The notes: generated from the sequence alone by a model not told the origin. DNA of 64,000 bases from Globodera rostochiensis (GCA_018350325.1 JAEVLN010000017.1:1078666-1142665), one strand, 5' to 3'. Counted from the stretch's first letter, positions 46,835 to 58,924 are shown. Numbers and translations: made by a program.

Positions 46835-46966
46835 TTCATTCCCCCCGCGGGCGTAAATGAATAATCAAAACGGAGTGGCCGAGAATGGCCTATAAAAGGG
46901 TCTCCAAACAATTGGGGGACACTCACAATCCTCTAACAATTGGCCTAAACTCCCCAAAAACTCAAA
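46835..46966 (+). promoter_or_regulatory. Shared promoter block, member 5
   Basis: CCCCCCGCGGGCG (46841-46853), AAATGAATAATCAAAACGGA and TATAAAAGGG (46891-46900), 76 bp before the ATG. Identical in order and spacing to member 6 and inverted relative to member 2. Confidence 0.65.
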
Positions 46967-47298
46967 ATGCAACACTTTGCCAAGCTTCCGCTGGTTCTGC
47001 TTCTGCTCCTTCTGGTAATAATAAAAGTTTAATGGCCAATTAACAAACGACGTTTTGCCTTCAGGTGTCATTTGTCTCTTCTGTGCCTCTGGCCAATGAA
47101 ATGGAAGCATCGGCCAATGGACTGTCTGAAGTCTTTTTCTTTTTTAATTAACGAAATTATTAAAAATATTTAAATTGGTTTAAGCGCGTTAAACGACAAG
47201 GTGGCAACTGGCGTTGGTTTAATAACCAAGGCTGGGTAAATGTAAATCAAGCAAACGTTGGCACCAATTTGGGGCAAATCAACCAAAACGGCAAATGA
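46967..47298 (+). CDS. Secreted peptide precursor, family member 5 (RVKR-type)
   Basis: Exons are 46967-47014, 47065-47130 and 47185-47298, phase 0, 75 residues. The signal and leader are as in member 2 (MQHFAKLPLVLLLLLLVSFV, then SSVPLANEMEASANGLSE). After RVKR the mature part is QGGNWRWFNNQGWVNVNQAN, then VGTNLGQINQNGK. The tail is nearly shared with member 2, while the first ten mature residues differ. The C-terminal GK again suggests amidation. The gene is oriented away from member 2, so the two lie as a divergent pair separated by members 3 and 4. Confidence 0.72.
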
Positions 47299-47339
47299 AA
47301 ACAAACGCATCGATGGCGTTGACGGAGGGATAAAGAAAA

Positions 47340-48270
47340 GACTGTGAAAATTATGCCATCTGTTGCAATTTATTGTAAATTGATTAAAAATTGTGAAAAG
47401 CTAAAAAGAATTTTTGGATCGGACCACAAAAGCCTACGTCGGGGTCCCGCCCGGACATTAATTGTTGTGTTCGGCATTATGCCGTTTTCGGTAATCGATA
47501 GTTCGGTAAATTATCGAAAAATACCGGTCAAAAAAATTCGGCATAACGACCGATAATCGGTCATTTTTGGACATTTTTCATTTTAATTTAAAAGAACAAA
47601 ACAATTTATTCTATTCAATAACTTAAATGATTATGAGTCAATGTTTTGATGGCATTTCAACGGTTTCCGGGTTCATTTTCAACCGAATTTGAAGAAAAAA
47701 AAGCTTTTGATGAAAACCTAATGGAAAAAATTAATTTGGACAAAAAATTGACACTAACTTTTACATTTTTTAAAATGGAGAAAACATCCCAAGAAGTAAA
47801 AACGATTAATTTTTCTGCATTTTTTAAACTTTATTTCATTTTAAATCTCAACTTTAAGGTGAGATTGCATTCTTTAAAAATTCACCCAATTTTGCTGAGC
47901 AAAAAATTAAACGAAAACATTGTAAAAAATCTAAAATATATTTTTTTTAATTTTTAGAAATTGTTTTCTCTACCATAGAGTCACAGAAGTCGAAGAAAAT
48001 AATTTCACGATATCCGAACCCCCATAATTGTTCACAAATTTACATTTAAAAAAAGGACCGGTTACCGACAATTACCGCGGTAAACAGTAATGACTTTTTC
48101 GGTAATCGACCAAAAAATACCAAAATCCCAACCTTTTTTCGGTATCGAAATTCGGTAAATTACCAAAAAAAAAACTCCGCGTCAAAATGGCACGGCTTTT
48201 CCTCCAAAAAATAATTTAATTCGTTTTTTAAAAAAAAACATTTTTCTGACGGATTGTCCGGGAGCCCCCA
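47340..48270. other. Repeat-rich gap, no gene supported
   Basis: GGTAATCG and GGTAAATTA strings near 47490-47545 recur in reverse-like form at 48060-48165, suggesting an element with poorly defined ends. The ORF at 47646-47957 lacks family features. Confidence 0.4.
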
Positions 48271-48272
48271 AA

Positions 48273-49034
48273 AAAAGGTGCTAAAATTCGTGCTGGGTCG
48301 TTTCGTAAAAAAGGCAAGCGGGGGCGTTTCGTAAAAAAGGCAAGCGGGGGCGTTTCGTAAAAAAGGCAAGCGGGGGCGTTTCGTAAAAAAGGCAAGCGGG
48401 GGCGTTTCGTAAAAAAGGCAAGCGGGGGCGTTTCGTAAAAAAGGCAAGCGGGGGCGTTTCGTAAAAAAGGCAAGCGGGGGCGTTTCGTAAAAAAGGCAAG
48501 CGGGGGCGTTTCGTAAAAAAGGCAAGCGGGGGCGTTTCGTAAAAAAGGCAAGCGGGGGCGTTTCGTAAAAAAGGCAAGCGGGGGCGTTTCGTAAAAAAGG
48601 CAAGCGGGGGCGTTTCGTAAAAAAGGCAAGCGGGGGCGTTTCGTAAAAAAGGCAAATGGGGCGCTTTTTAAAAGTTTTTTGTTATAGCTTCTTTAAAACT
48701 AACCAAATCAAGCAAGTTTTGATATCATTCGAAAAGCATGCAATGGGTAGAAGCTTTTAAACGCAAAAGCTAAGCTATAGGACAAGTCTTAAATAAGTTG
48801 TGGCCAAAAAACGTTTTTCTGGCCATAGCTTTTTTATGATTTGGTCAATAGCTTAGCTTTTGCTTACTAATAGCTTTTCCTCCTCCTAAGCTTTCGAATA
48901 ATACTAAAATTGCTTGATTTGGTTGGTTAGCTTTGAAAGAAGTTATAACAAAAAAAAACTTTTAAAAAGCGCCCCATTTGCCTTTTTTACGAAACGCCCC
49001 CGCTTGGCTTTTTTACGAAACGATCTAGCACCCT
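48273..49034. mobile_element. Foldback-type element with a 26-bp tandem array
   Basis: The left arm runs from GGTGCTAAAATTCG to about 48790 and the right arm from about 48830 to CGATCTAGCACC, as inverted repeats (for example AAAAGCGCCCCATTTGCC). The left arm contains about 14 copies of a 26-bp unit CGTTTCGTAAAAAAGGCAAG plus CGGGGG; the right arm has about two in reverse. This one-sided expansion produces 120-150-codon ORFs in three minus frames. Confidence 0.7.
48297..48655. repeat. 26-bp tandem repeat, ~14 copies
   Basis: Virtually identical units, consistent with recent expansion inside the foldback element. Confidence 0.95.
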
Positions 49035-50020
49035 AAAACTAAGTCAATTAGAATTAAGAAATGTATAAATAACATGTATCAATCATATTCTGCCTCTTTA
49101 ATTAAAAACAATCACATTCAACGCGTTCTTTTTTTTTTGACTTTTTAGAAATCGAAAATAATGAATATTATTGCAGACGACCCGCTCCGCAGCCTTCGAA
49201 CGATTTTATATCAGGGGTCCGGTTCGTCCTTGAATGGCAAGGACAGTCCTTGAAAATGAACCCCCAATCTTAAAAATTAAAAATGCCCTTATTTTCAAGA
49301 TTGTCCTTGAAAATGAGCATTTAGCTCTGGAAATTTAAATTTTTGTAATTTTAATGGAGAAAATCATGTGATTTGGCATTATGTAGATTCAAAATTTTTA
49401 ATAGAAAAGGCAATTTTATCAAAGCATCCTTTCAAAACATTGGATCTCTTAATCATTTTGACCAAAAAGTCCCCCCCCCCTTTGGTTTTTGGCCAACTTT
49501 GAGGGGCCATTACTTTATTCATAGTTGAGTCCACGCAAACATTTTTTCAGATGCGTTAGGCTTAGAGAGCAGGTGGTTTCCTAATCAAAATTTTCGACGA
49601 GGGGAGTTGAGATTTGGAGCGCGATGACGAAACAGCCAAATACAATTTTATTTATTTTTGCACATGGAAACTATTTGATTTGAAGTTTTTTTCATATGGA
49701 AAACCAATTTTCATTCCAAAGCAAGAATTGGAATAAATTCCAATTTAGATTCCGGACGAAACGGGAAAACAACATAAATCATTAATATTTTGTTAATTAA
49801 AAAATAATAAGTCGAAAATTAACTTTGACATTATTTGCTGATTAAAATATCTGATCAAATTTTTCCAGTATGTGAATGAAGAGTGTTGTCAAAAATCTTC
49901 TCAATATGGCACAAGACAAAATTAGTTGATTTAATAAAAAAATAATGGAGTTTAGTCATTTTCTTTCCAAACATTTTAACATTTTTGAAGCAAATAATTC
50001 ATAAAAATGGTCTTTGCCCA
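49035..50020. other. Intergenic stretch, no gene seen
   Basis: No exon supported. From about 49920 it matches the far-upstream sequence of member 2 (43000-43100, reversed). Confidence 0.45.
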
Positions 50021-50157
50021 ATGGTAAATTTTGTTGATCATTCAATTGGTTTCATTAAGTGATCGTTCGTCGACTTTACAAATGCTCTTTGTCTCAGATG
50101 GCCTTTTCTGAAATCGTTTTGTGGCCAATTTTCGGTCTTTAATTCGACAAATCCACG

Positions 50158-50293
50158 TTTATTCATTCCCCCCGCGGGCGTAAATGAATAATCAAAACGG
50201 AGTGGCCGAGAATGGCCTATAAAAGGGTCTCCAAACAATTGGGGGACACTCACAATCCTCTAACAATTGGCCTAAACTCCCCAAAAACTCAAA
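50158..50293 (+). promoter_or_regulatory. Shared promoter block, member 6
   Basis: GC-rich CCCCCCGCGGGCG, AAATGAATAATCAAAACGGA and TATAAAAGGG (50218-50227), as before members 2 and 5. Confidence 0.65.
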
Positions 50294-50899
50294 ATGCAAC
50301 ACTTTGCCAAGCTTCCGCTGGTTCTGCTTCTGCTCCTTCTGGTAATAATAAAAGTTTAATGGCCAATTAACAAACGACGTTTTGCCTTCAGGTGTCATTT
50401 GTCGCTTCTGTGCCTCTGGCCAATGAAATGGAAGCATCGGCGGACGGACTGTCTGAAGTCTCTTTTTTAATTACGAAATGATTAAAAAATATTATTTGTA
50501 TTCGTTTTAGCGCGTGAAACGAGGAGGATACGACAGCTACGGCGGTGGCGGTGGCATGGGCGGCGGTGGCGGCGGCATATTAAGCAGCATCACTGGAGTT
50601 GGCGGCGGCCTTGGAGGTGGCGGCGGCATGGGCGGCGGCGGCATGGGTGGCGGAAGCTACGGCGGAGGCGGCACTTGCAGCGGCGGCTCCAACAGCTGCT
50701 CTCCCGGATGGGTGAGTTTGCCATGCCATTAGAAATGGAATTGGGAACCACTTTTTGCATGACTGAAAAAGAAAAGTGCCGATGACCCATTCAAAGAATA
50801 ATTGTCCCGTTTAAGAGCTGTGGATGGACTGGAAACACTTTCATATGTGTAAACATAGTGAACATTGGCACTAACAATGGGCAAGTCAACCAAGGCTGA
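50294..50899 (+). CDS. Secreted glycine-rich peptide precursor, family member 6
   Basis: Exons are 50294-50341, 50392-50457, 50511-50711 and 50816-50899, phase 0, 132 residues. The signal and leader match members 2 and 5, then RVKR. The mature part is a long glycine array (GGYDSYGGGGGMGGGGGG, LSSITGVGGGLGGGGGMGGG) followed by four cysteines (GTCSGGSNSCSPGWSCGW ... FICVN) and the family tail VNIVNIGTNNGQVNQG. The tail ends in glycine, a possible amidation donor. The Gly-rich insert with conserved ends recalls hypervariable repeat effectors described in potato cyst nematodes (HYP family), which I cannot confirm here. Confidence 0.7.
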
Positions 50900-51316
50900 A
50901 CGGATGGCGGAAGAAGAGTGGGCTCTGAACGCCTCGAAGTCGTCGACTAGAAAGAAAGAAAGAAAGAAAGAATGAAATGAATGCAAACAACGCATTTTTT
51001 ATACGGTTACAATTGTGATGCTTTTTTAGGCAATTCTCAGAATTGCGGGCCCTTCAAATAAAAGTATAAATCGAGAAAGCAACTTTTGGCGACTTCGAAC
51101 CCTTTAAATAGGGTTGTCACCTCGACGTCGGGTTTGCCAATTGCGGGGTCAGGGTACCCGGGGTCGAGATCAGGGATGGGCGGAATTCCGTTTTTCCGTT
51201 GTTTTTGGGGCTTTTTTTCCGTTTTCCGTTAAAATGCCCTTTTTAGCGGAAAAAACGGAAAAAATATACACCCCTAAGAATGGGATTTTTGAGAATTGGA
51301 ATGCGATTTGGTTGCC

Positions 51317-51895
51317 CGGGACTGAAGTGTCTTTCCAGAGGGGACTTAGTTGTCCACTGATTAAAAAAGGGGCTAAATCATTCAATAATATGCTTTCAAA
51401 TTACAATTTGTGTATATAAAATAAAATAGCGGTTTTTGAACCGGTTTCAAATTTTTGAAAATTAAAGAAAAACGATTTTTGAATAAACCAAAGCCCGATA
51501 AGAAGAAATTTAGACAGTAAGGTGGAAAATAGCAGCCAAAGTACCGCACACTCGACTACGGCGGCCAGTAGGTTGGGGCGAGACTCTGTAAGAAGTCCGC
51601 GCGTGCATGCTCCGCGGGTCCCCGCGCGCTCGCCCCCCCCCCCCCCCAGTGGCGCTCGTCAGACTCTTCCTCCGCCCTCCGTCTCGCCCCACTACTTGCT
51701 CCGTCTCCGCATGCGTTGTTGGCGGACCGGCCTTTCATTATTATATCCGGCTTTTGTCACTAAAAGTCGTTGTTTTCCTAAATTTTCAAAAATTTGTCCG
51801 GTTCAAAAACCGCTTTATTTTATTTATATACACAATTTGTAATTTGAAAGCATATATGAATGATTTAACCCCTTTTTTAATCAGTGGACAAATTT
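51317..51895. mobile_element. Element with ~130-bp nested inverted repeats
   Basis: GTCCACTGATTAAAAAAGGG near 51353 and the 51377-51446 stretch are repeated in reverse at 51796-51895. The inner ends GAAAAACGATTTTTG / AAAAGTCGTTGTTTTCC match the 26457-26588 element. The interior has a GC-rich insert (51545-51730). Confidence 0.6.
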
Positions 51896-52192
51896 TTTTG
51901 CAGATTCGTGCGTTAGGCTTAGAGTGGAGCCGATTGGTATCCGGAAAAAAACTACAACGGCATCTTATTCGCCACACAATTAATTAATATCCATCGCTAA
52001 AATGATGTTTTCCGAAAACCCAAATTCGAACAAGTTTTGGATAAAAATTTTTAAATGCTATGAACAATCATTCAAAAAGATTTTAGTTACCTATTTTAAT
52101 TGAACTTAAAATGTGGTGGATCCAAATTTAAAGATTAAACCTATGGAAAAACGCAGTCCGCAATCATTTTTCCATTAAATTTAAGAAAAAAA

Positions 52193-52438
52193 ATGGGCCC
52201 GCGGGTTAACTCTGTTATGGACCGACCTCAAGCGGGCTTATCAGAAGATGAAAATGATTTGGAGCTTGGCGGTTTTGGCGAAGATGATGAAATTATTTTT
52301 TCAAATTTAGAACACACTCATAGTTTATCAATTTTCCCCGTTACATCTCATCAAATTTTACCCAGTGAAAAAGGCGATAAAATTGGCTTCGAACTGTTAA
52401 AAATAGCGATTACCTATTGGACAGTGTGTAATTATTAG
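52193..52438 (+). CDS. Candidate orphan exon, unknown
   Basis: Reads MGPRVNSVMDRPQAGLSEDE, then NDLELGGFGEDDEIIFSNLE and ...KIGFELLKIA. The acidic character is protein-like. From about 52425 it runs into a GTGGGTAATTATT-type repeat (52425-52520). Beyond that, NTGGDQRLVKFK can be read up to a GTATAC donor, as if a MITE split an exon. Not recognised. Confidence 0.35.
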   Translation: MGPRVNSVMDRPQAGLSEDENDLELGGFGEDDEIIFSNLEHTHSLSIFPVTSHQILPSEKGDKIGFELLKIAITYWTVCNY

Positions 52439-52524
52439 AGAGTGGGTAATAATTAGAGAGTGGGTAATTATTTTTCAACTCTCTCCTAGAGTGGGTACTT
52501 ATTAGGTGGGTAATTAAAAGAGGT

Positions 52525-53640
52525 AATACTGGCGGTGATCAGCGTTTAGTAAAATTCAAAGGTATACTAGCCTAATTTAAATTCTATTTTTTCAAAAAAA
52601 TATTGAAAGTGAATTCCAAATAAATGTTTCGAACAGACCTTTCGAATTTTCAGCTTGTAACTGCTTTTTAGACCTTGTACGTTATCCGTTTTGCTAAAAA
52701 AATGCATTTTTAGGCTTACCTCAAAAATTACAAATTTTTTGAATTGTTCGAATTTTTTACTTTTTTAGGTATTTTATACCATTACGTGGGTCGAAAGAAT
52801 TAAGGCTTTAGTATGTGTAAATCCCTTGTAAATTTTTTGCTTTTTTTGTTGTTCTGTGCCGTTTAAATATGGCGGGCCGTTCAGCGCCGTTCAAAGATTT
52901 TGGCACATCGCCAATTCCATTCAAAATGCTCAAAAGTTTGTGGTTGAATAAACTTAAAACAAAAGATCTCGAAATGGTCCAGAAACTTTAGTTGCAGAGA
53001 CCTGAAAACAGCGTTTAACCTTTTCGGGAATTAAATTCAAATCAACAAACATCTTTTTGAACTGATCGGATGCCGATAATCAGATCGATGAATCATTTTT
53101 TTTTTCAAAAATTTATCTTAGACTTTTAAATTACGTTTTAAAGTGAAATTCGAATTTTACTAGTAAATGATGCGTCTTTCTTTATTGTTTCTATATTTTT
53201 GAAAAAAAGAGAATCTCAAATTTTTTTACTAGGAAAATTCGAATACTAACATTCGGATAACACGCCGATAAAATTTGGCGCAATTGAATAAATCTTAAAT
53301 AAATATTATTTTAATTTCTAAAACTTTTATTTGCGCCAAAATTTCCCGCAAATTATTTATTTTAATTAATTTCAAATAGCCGGGGCCATTTATAACGGAG
53401 CTTGAAAAAACCCGGGACTAAATTTCAGTTCCAGAAAAGTCATTTCAGTACTGGTCGCGGTCCCATGCCGGTGCTAGGTAATTCCGACAGTAAGTAATTC
53501 GACAGTAAAATTCGACAGTGGTTAATTTGGACAGTGGATAATTTCGACAGAGAACTAATATATTTTTTCAACTTTGGCTGTCAACAATGGGTAATTTCGA
53601 CAGTAATAATAAATTTTATAAATAAAATCAAAATTGGTTG
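52525..53640. other. No gene seen
   Basis: AT-rich sequence. GACAGTAATTTCGACAGT repeats at 53485-53600. Confidence 0.5.
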
Positions 53641-53648
53641 ATTTTATG

Positions 53649-54326
53649 CAGGGCTGCGATCGTTTAAAGTCAATTCCCAAGTACAAAATGTTGATTTCCA
53701 AGTACATAATGGGCCAATTTTACGAATTCCAAGTACACTCAAAAATTTATATTTTTATCAAAACAAAAACGCTTTATTCTTGTTCAAATGGCTTGTATTT
53801 ATCACCCGAATGAATCTTTTCCAACAATTTCTTTTTCCGCTCAACAATCGGTTCTCTTTATACCTAATTTTTGCGCGTGATTTTTCAAAATTTTTGGGAA
53901 AAGGTAGGGGGGTTGGCGGTGCCGATAGGCGCCGCCGAGAAAATTTTGAATTTTTGACTCAATTTGTTAAGGGAATTTCAACCAATTATGAGAAGTCTGG
54001 CAGCGCCGATAGGCGCCGCCGTGAAAATTTTTTAGGAAATAAAATTGATGGAAAATATACCTAGTAAATTGACCATTTCCCCTTCTGCTACGTTTGACAA
54101 AATTGTATTGTTTTTCCCATTCGGGTTTGATGATTTCTATTGAAAATCTTGAATATACAATGCCAAAACATGAATATTTCCATTAAAATCCCAAAATTTT
54201 CAACACTCACGCCAAATGCTCATTTTCCAAGTACATTCTTGGAAATAAGTACACTTTTAAATTTGTAAGTACGAGGGTCCGTTTCCAAGTACTGTACTTG
54301 GCATCCAAGTACGTATCGCAGCCCTG
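53649..54326. mobile_element. Non-autonomous hAT element, 678 bp
   Basis: Ends CAGGGCTGCGATCG and (inverted) CAGGGCTGCGATACG, flanked by ATTTTATG at 53641-53648 and 54327-54334. The interior has repeated CCAAGTAC strings and a nested GGCGGTGCCGATAGGCGCC segment. No transposase. Confidence 0.85.
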
Positions 54327-54560
54327 ATTTTATGTATACTAAATTTAAAAGAATTCAACATGCGTGTTTCGGAATTTATTACTAAATTCTCGTTCATAAC
54401 CCAGACCGAACCTAGTGAGAGACAATTATTCGGTGTTTCCAATTATTTTGTTGAAAAGGACATGTTCTTCTAAAGCATTCGGAATCACAATTCAGGATTT
54501 GTCGAGGGATTGGTATGAAAGCAATTTTGCCCACGATTTGACTTGGTTTTAAATTCAAAC

Positions 54561-54747
54561 TAGGGTTGGACAAACGCGGGTTATCCGAGACCGGTATCCG
54601 GGTGTTTTTGTAAATTTTTGGGGTAAAATTATCCGGGTCTTGGACCAACCCCAGCCAAATTACACGGTATCCGGACGGATATCCGGGTCTTTTTGAGCTA
54701 CCCGGTATCCGGGGGACCCGGATAATATCCGGTTTTGTCCAACCTTA
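54561..54747. mobile_element. hAT-type MITE, 187 bp
   Basis: TAGGGTTGGACAAA and (inverted) TAAGGTTGGACAAAAC ends with ATTCAAAC target duplications at 54553-54560 and 54748-54755. The inside has TATCCGGG repeats. Confidence 0.85.
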
Positions 54748-54825
54748 ATTCAAACATTAAAACTAAAAAAAGTGTTTAAATCAATTGCCAAATACAAAAA
54801 TCATTTTCTTCCTTTCATTGTTCGC

Positions 54826-55352
54826 CCATGAAAACACCGCTGAATATGACGTGCTTTTTGTCGAGGGTGACGAAAAAGGCAAAACGGACTGTCGGGTTGA
54901 AAAGTGGGGCTAAGGAAAGTTGTGGGAATCCGAAAGAGCTGCCGCTAATCTTCCGGGGTTTATCAAGCCAATCCCGATCCTACTTTTTTCTTGAAATCCC
55001 GATACCGACTAAAAAAGTCCATCTCGAGGGTTTTCCCGGATTTTTCTGGCCAAAGCAATCGTGATAAAAAAGCCATCCTGATTTTTTATCAAAATGTCGA
55101 CCCTGCTCTACTCAAAATGAGTGTGACTCAAAAAGTACCAATAAATTCTTGTCAACCGCGCTTACATTTCATGGTAAAGTGTGGGTACATAAATTCCTGA
55201 TTGGGCACCCCATAATCATTGATGAGCTTCAAGTCGGTCGGTTGCCAGCAAAGGCCATTATGTTGAAAAAAAATCATAAGCACCAAATGGGTCGCGCCAC
55301 TGAACGGCGGCAGCTTCTCCTCGAAGATCCAAATGCAGTCCGCGCATTTCAT
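54826..55352 (-). CDS. Two candidate exons of an unknown gene
   Basis: The upstream exon (55352-55152) reads MKCADCIWIFEEKLPPFSGA, then ...HNGLCWQPTDLKLINDYGVP and MYPHFTMKCKR, with several cysteines. The downstream piece (about 54940-54812) reads LAPLFNPTVRFAFFVTLDKK, then HVIFSGVFMGEQ and a stop. Both have coding-like composition and the same strand. The frame between them (54941-55151) is not resolved and includes a CCCGAT-type repeat, so they may be separate genes or a decayed one. Confidence 0.35.
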
Positions 55353-56464
55353 GCACGCGGCCCTGCAGCAAATAAATGATTGTGCAAAATTTATTAAACA
55401 GTTTAAGGATCAATCATTTTGCATAAATGTGTAACGAGAAATAAAAGAAAAATCTACCCTTAAAAATCAGAATTTTTTTAAAATGCACCCCTAAAAATCG
55501 ACATTGATAATCAATATTATGACACTTTTTGGGGTTTTAGTCAAATTTGTAAATCGTGAACGCACTCGCCGCTTATGATAAAGATTATCTCATAATAAAG
55601 GGGTTGCTTCATAAATTCAAAAATTTGAAGCCAACGGCTGAGATAGCTCTGTTGTCTGAACTCCACAGGGAATGTGAACGTTGAAGCGGCACCGATGTCT
55701 AGAGATGGCATTTTTAATTAATTCTGCAGTTTTATTGGAATAAATGGGGGCGCTGACGGGCGGGCGGGCGGGCGGGCACCTCTTTGGATCAAAAACAGAT
55801 TTTGAGCATATAAAAATGTATGTTTTTTTGTAATTGTTTAGCGTTGGCTTACCAATACCTTTTAAAAACTTTGAGCTTTTACTGGGCGCTTTGTTGTGTG
55901 ATTTGGTTGAGTTTGGAAAAAAGGTTATAGCCTTTTAAATTTGCTGGCATTATTTTAATAAATTTCACTGCCAATGCACCAAAAAACAAATTTGATGATT
56001 CACTCCGCTGATGGCTTTGCCGACTTTTCATCAGAGAATTGTGATAATAACCCAAATAATTTGACGGTTTTTTTAGTGTAAAAGATATTATTACTGAATT
56101 AGTGTTAAAGCAACTTCTTCTTAAAAAGTTTTTTTTTGCCAAATATTTATTAAAAAATTCCTATATATGTTAGGGAATAACTGGATCTCTCATTTCCTGA
56201 CATTTTTGAATCTAGAATGCGGGATTCTGAATATATTCGTAGTCTCTGGAATGGGCCGTCTTATCTACCGCTCTCATTTCCTTATCAATCGCTGCACTTT
56301 CATCTACAAAACGTCTCCTACCGTATCACCAAATGTCGATGTTTTTTGGGACGATGCCTTTTCTTCTGCTACTGTATCGTCAACATCTTTTTTCCGCTAT
56401 TGTCGTCGTCATTAGAAGTTTGGCATTTCATCTTCTCCTCATCGAACCACCGGTCGTAAAGAAC

Positions 56465-56556
56465 TAGGGACCGGTGAAATTAAATTTCCTGATCCGAAAC
56501 CGGATTTTTCAATTTTGAAAAAATCCGAGCGGATTCCGGTCCGGCACCGGTCCCTA
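56465..56556. mobile_element. 92-bp inverted-repeat element
   Basis: TAGGGACCGGTG at the left and CACCGGTCCCTA at the right. No matching 8-bp duplication is visible. Confidence 0.6.
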
Positions 56557-57009
56557 ATGCCAACAGTAAAATGCCATATTTGACGGTCCTAATTTATCTG
56601 ACACCAGTTATATATGTAAAATGTTTGGGAACAAAAAGTGCTTAGGAACACAAAACTGCCAGGAACAAAACGGTTTGTTAATTTGCTTTCAAATTTTCTC
56701 ATTTGAATAATGAAAATCCTCTGAAAATGAAAAAAATAAGACAATGACACCACAGGTTAGGACATGAAAAACTGATTTAGAGACGTCCGAAAAAAGATGA
56801 AAATACCTTTAAATGAACGAAATATTTTTGAAAAGAAGTTTAAAATGGCAAAATGATTTCGCTGTCGAGTTGTCCATTAGAATTTTATTTTTCATGCCTC
56901 TCTGGATCGAGAAAAAATTTTCGTGCTTTCTCTGATTCTATCATGAAATTTTTCAAAAATTGTAAAAATACTATAATGGAAAAAAGTATTAATAAAAAAA
57001 AGTGATTAT

Positions 57010-57081
57010 CACCGGAGGAGCTCGAACCTTGGAACCAATTCAATTTAAAGTTTAGCCACTCAACGATGCGCCTAATTTTAA
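57010..57081 (-). other. tRNA-like relic (possible SINE or pseudo-tRNA)
   Basis: On the minus strand GTTGAGTGGCTAAAC resembles a D-arm/A box and AAGGTTCGAGCTCC resembles a T-arm/B box at suitable spacing. The acceptor stem does not pair, so it is not a working tRNA. Confidence 0.3.
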
Positions 57082-57581
57082 GTTTTGGTTAAATGCCACC
57101 ACTAAGGGTACTGCAGTATACGATTTCGACATTCAACACTGTTTTTAAAAAACATCGAGAATAGTTTGATTAGGCGATTTATAAAATCTTAAATAATATT
57201 AGGTTTTTTTTGAAAATTTTAATACAAAAATTTTTTTAAAGTTTATTAATTCGAAGATAAAAGGAAAATGCATAAAAATACTAATCTTATTACGACCAAA
57301 TTTCTGCTTTTCATCTTGAAATTTTGCGTATTTTGCATTGGTCATATCTTTTTCGTCCACTTAGCAATTTAGCATATTTGCATTGGTCTTATCTTTCTCG
57401 ACGACTCAGTAATGGTCCTTACGTTTTTGATTGGTCATTGCCCACAAGCACACATATTTTTTGAGTCCGTAGAAGTAAAATAATAAAAATAGTGAATGTG
57501 AATTATAAAAAAGAAATTATTTTTATTATCTAATCCAGCTTCAACAATAATTTTAGTTTGAAATTGTGCATTTAATTTAAA

Positions 57582-57954
<373 letters not shown>

Positions 57955-58142
57955 GCGATAATAATAAAAAATGTTACACAAATATCTTCATTAATAAATA
58001 ATTAGCCCCCAGACTTTAAGGGCTCTAAAAATCCGAGCCCTAAAATGATACACTGATAAAAATTTCAACAAAAATAAAATTAAAAAATTCAATGATTAAA
58101 AATAAAAAATGAACTCAAAATATTAAAAATATTATCAATTAA

Positions 58143-58403
<261 letters not shown>

Positions 58404-58924
58404 TAATGATTTTAATTTAATAGACTAAATTTAATTTGTATAACTTTTCTAATTTTGATAAATGACCCATACCGCGGCCTTGAGGATCCCTATGCGCCAT
58501 CTACAAAAACATTCGTGCAACATTTGAATTCTTTATCGGAGGATTATTTGTTTGCCTGTACTCAGAAACCAAGGATTGAAAATTCGTTGGGTTTTTAAAT
58601 AATGAAAAAAACAAAACTAATTTAACTGAATTTATAATATAATTTTTATCATTTATTTATAAAAAATTCTAAAATTAAAACAAAATCCTAAGGCTACGTT
58701 CAATATGGGACTACAAAAAACATAGCGTCATGGAATTTTATGGCGATTTTTTTTACTCATATAAAAACGACGGGCTTCAAAGTTGGTTAACATAAAATAT
58801 TTTGAATTATAATTAAAATATTGAAAAAAGTTAAATGGTCCAGAAATAAGAGAAAAATATCTTGATTCGGCAAAAAAATACAAACTAAAAATAAATAAAT
58901 TTTTTAAAAGATGAAATTTATAAT

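Larger units (their letters stand above)
55353..57581. other. Long stretch without a supported gene
   Basis: It contains a (GGGC)n run near 55758-55778, an inverted-repeat MITE (56465-56556) and a tRNA-like relic (57010-57081). ORFs at 55879-56142 and 56167-56459 have no supporting features. Confidence 0.5.

Noticed and set aside
48160..48655. Three 124-147-codon minus-strand ORFs rich in PFLRNAPACLF
   Set aside because: Translations of the 26-bp tandem repeat.
57010..57081. Functional tRNA gene
   Set aside because: A- and B-box-like strings are present, but acceptor and anticodon stems do not pair.
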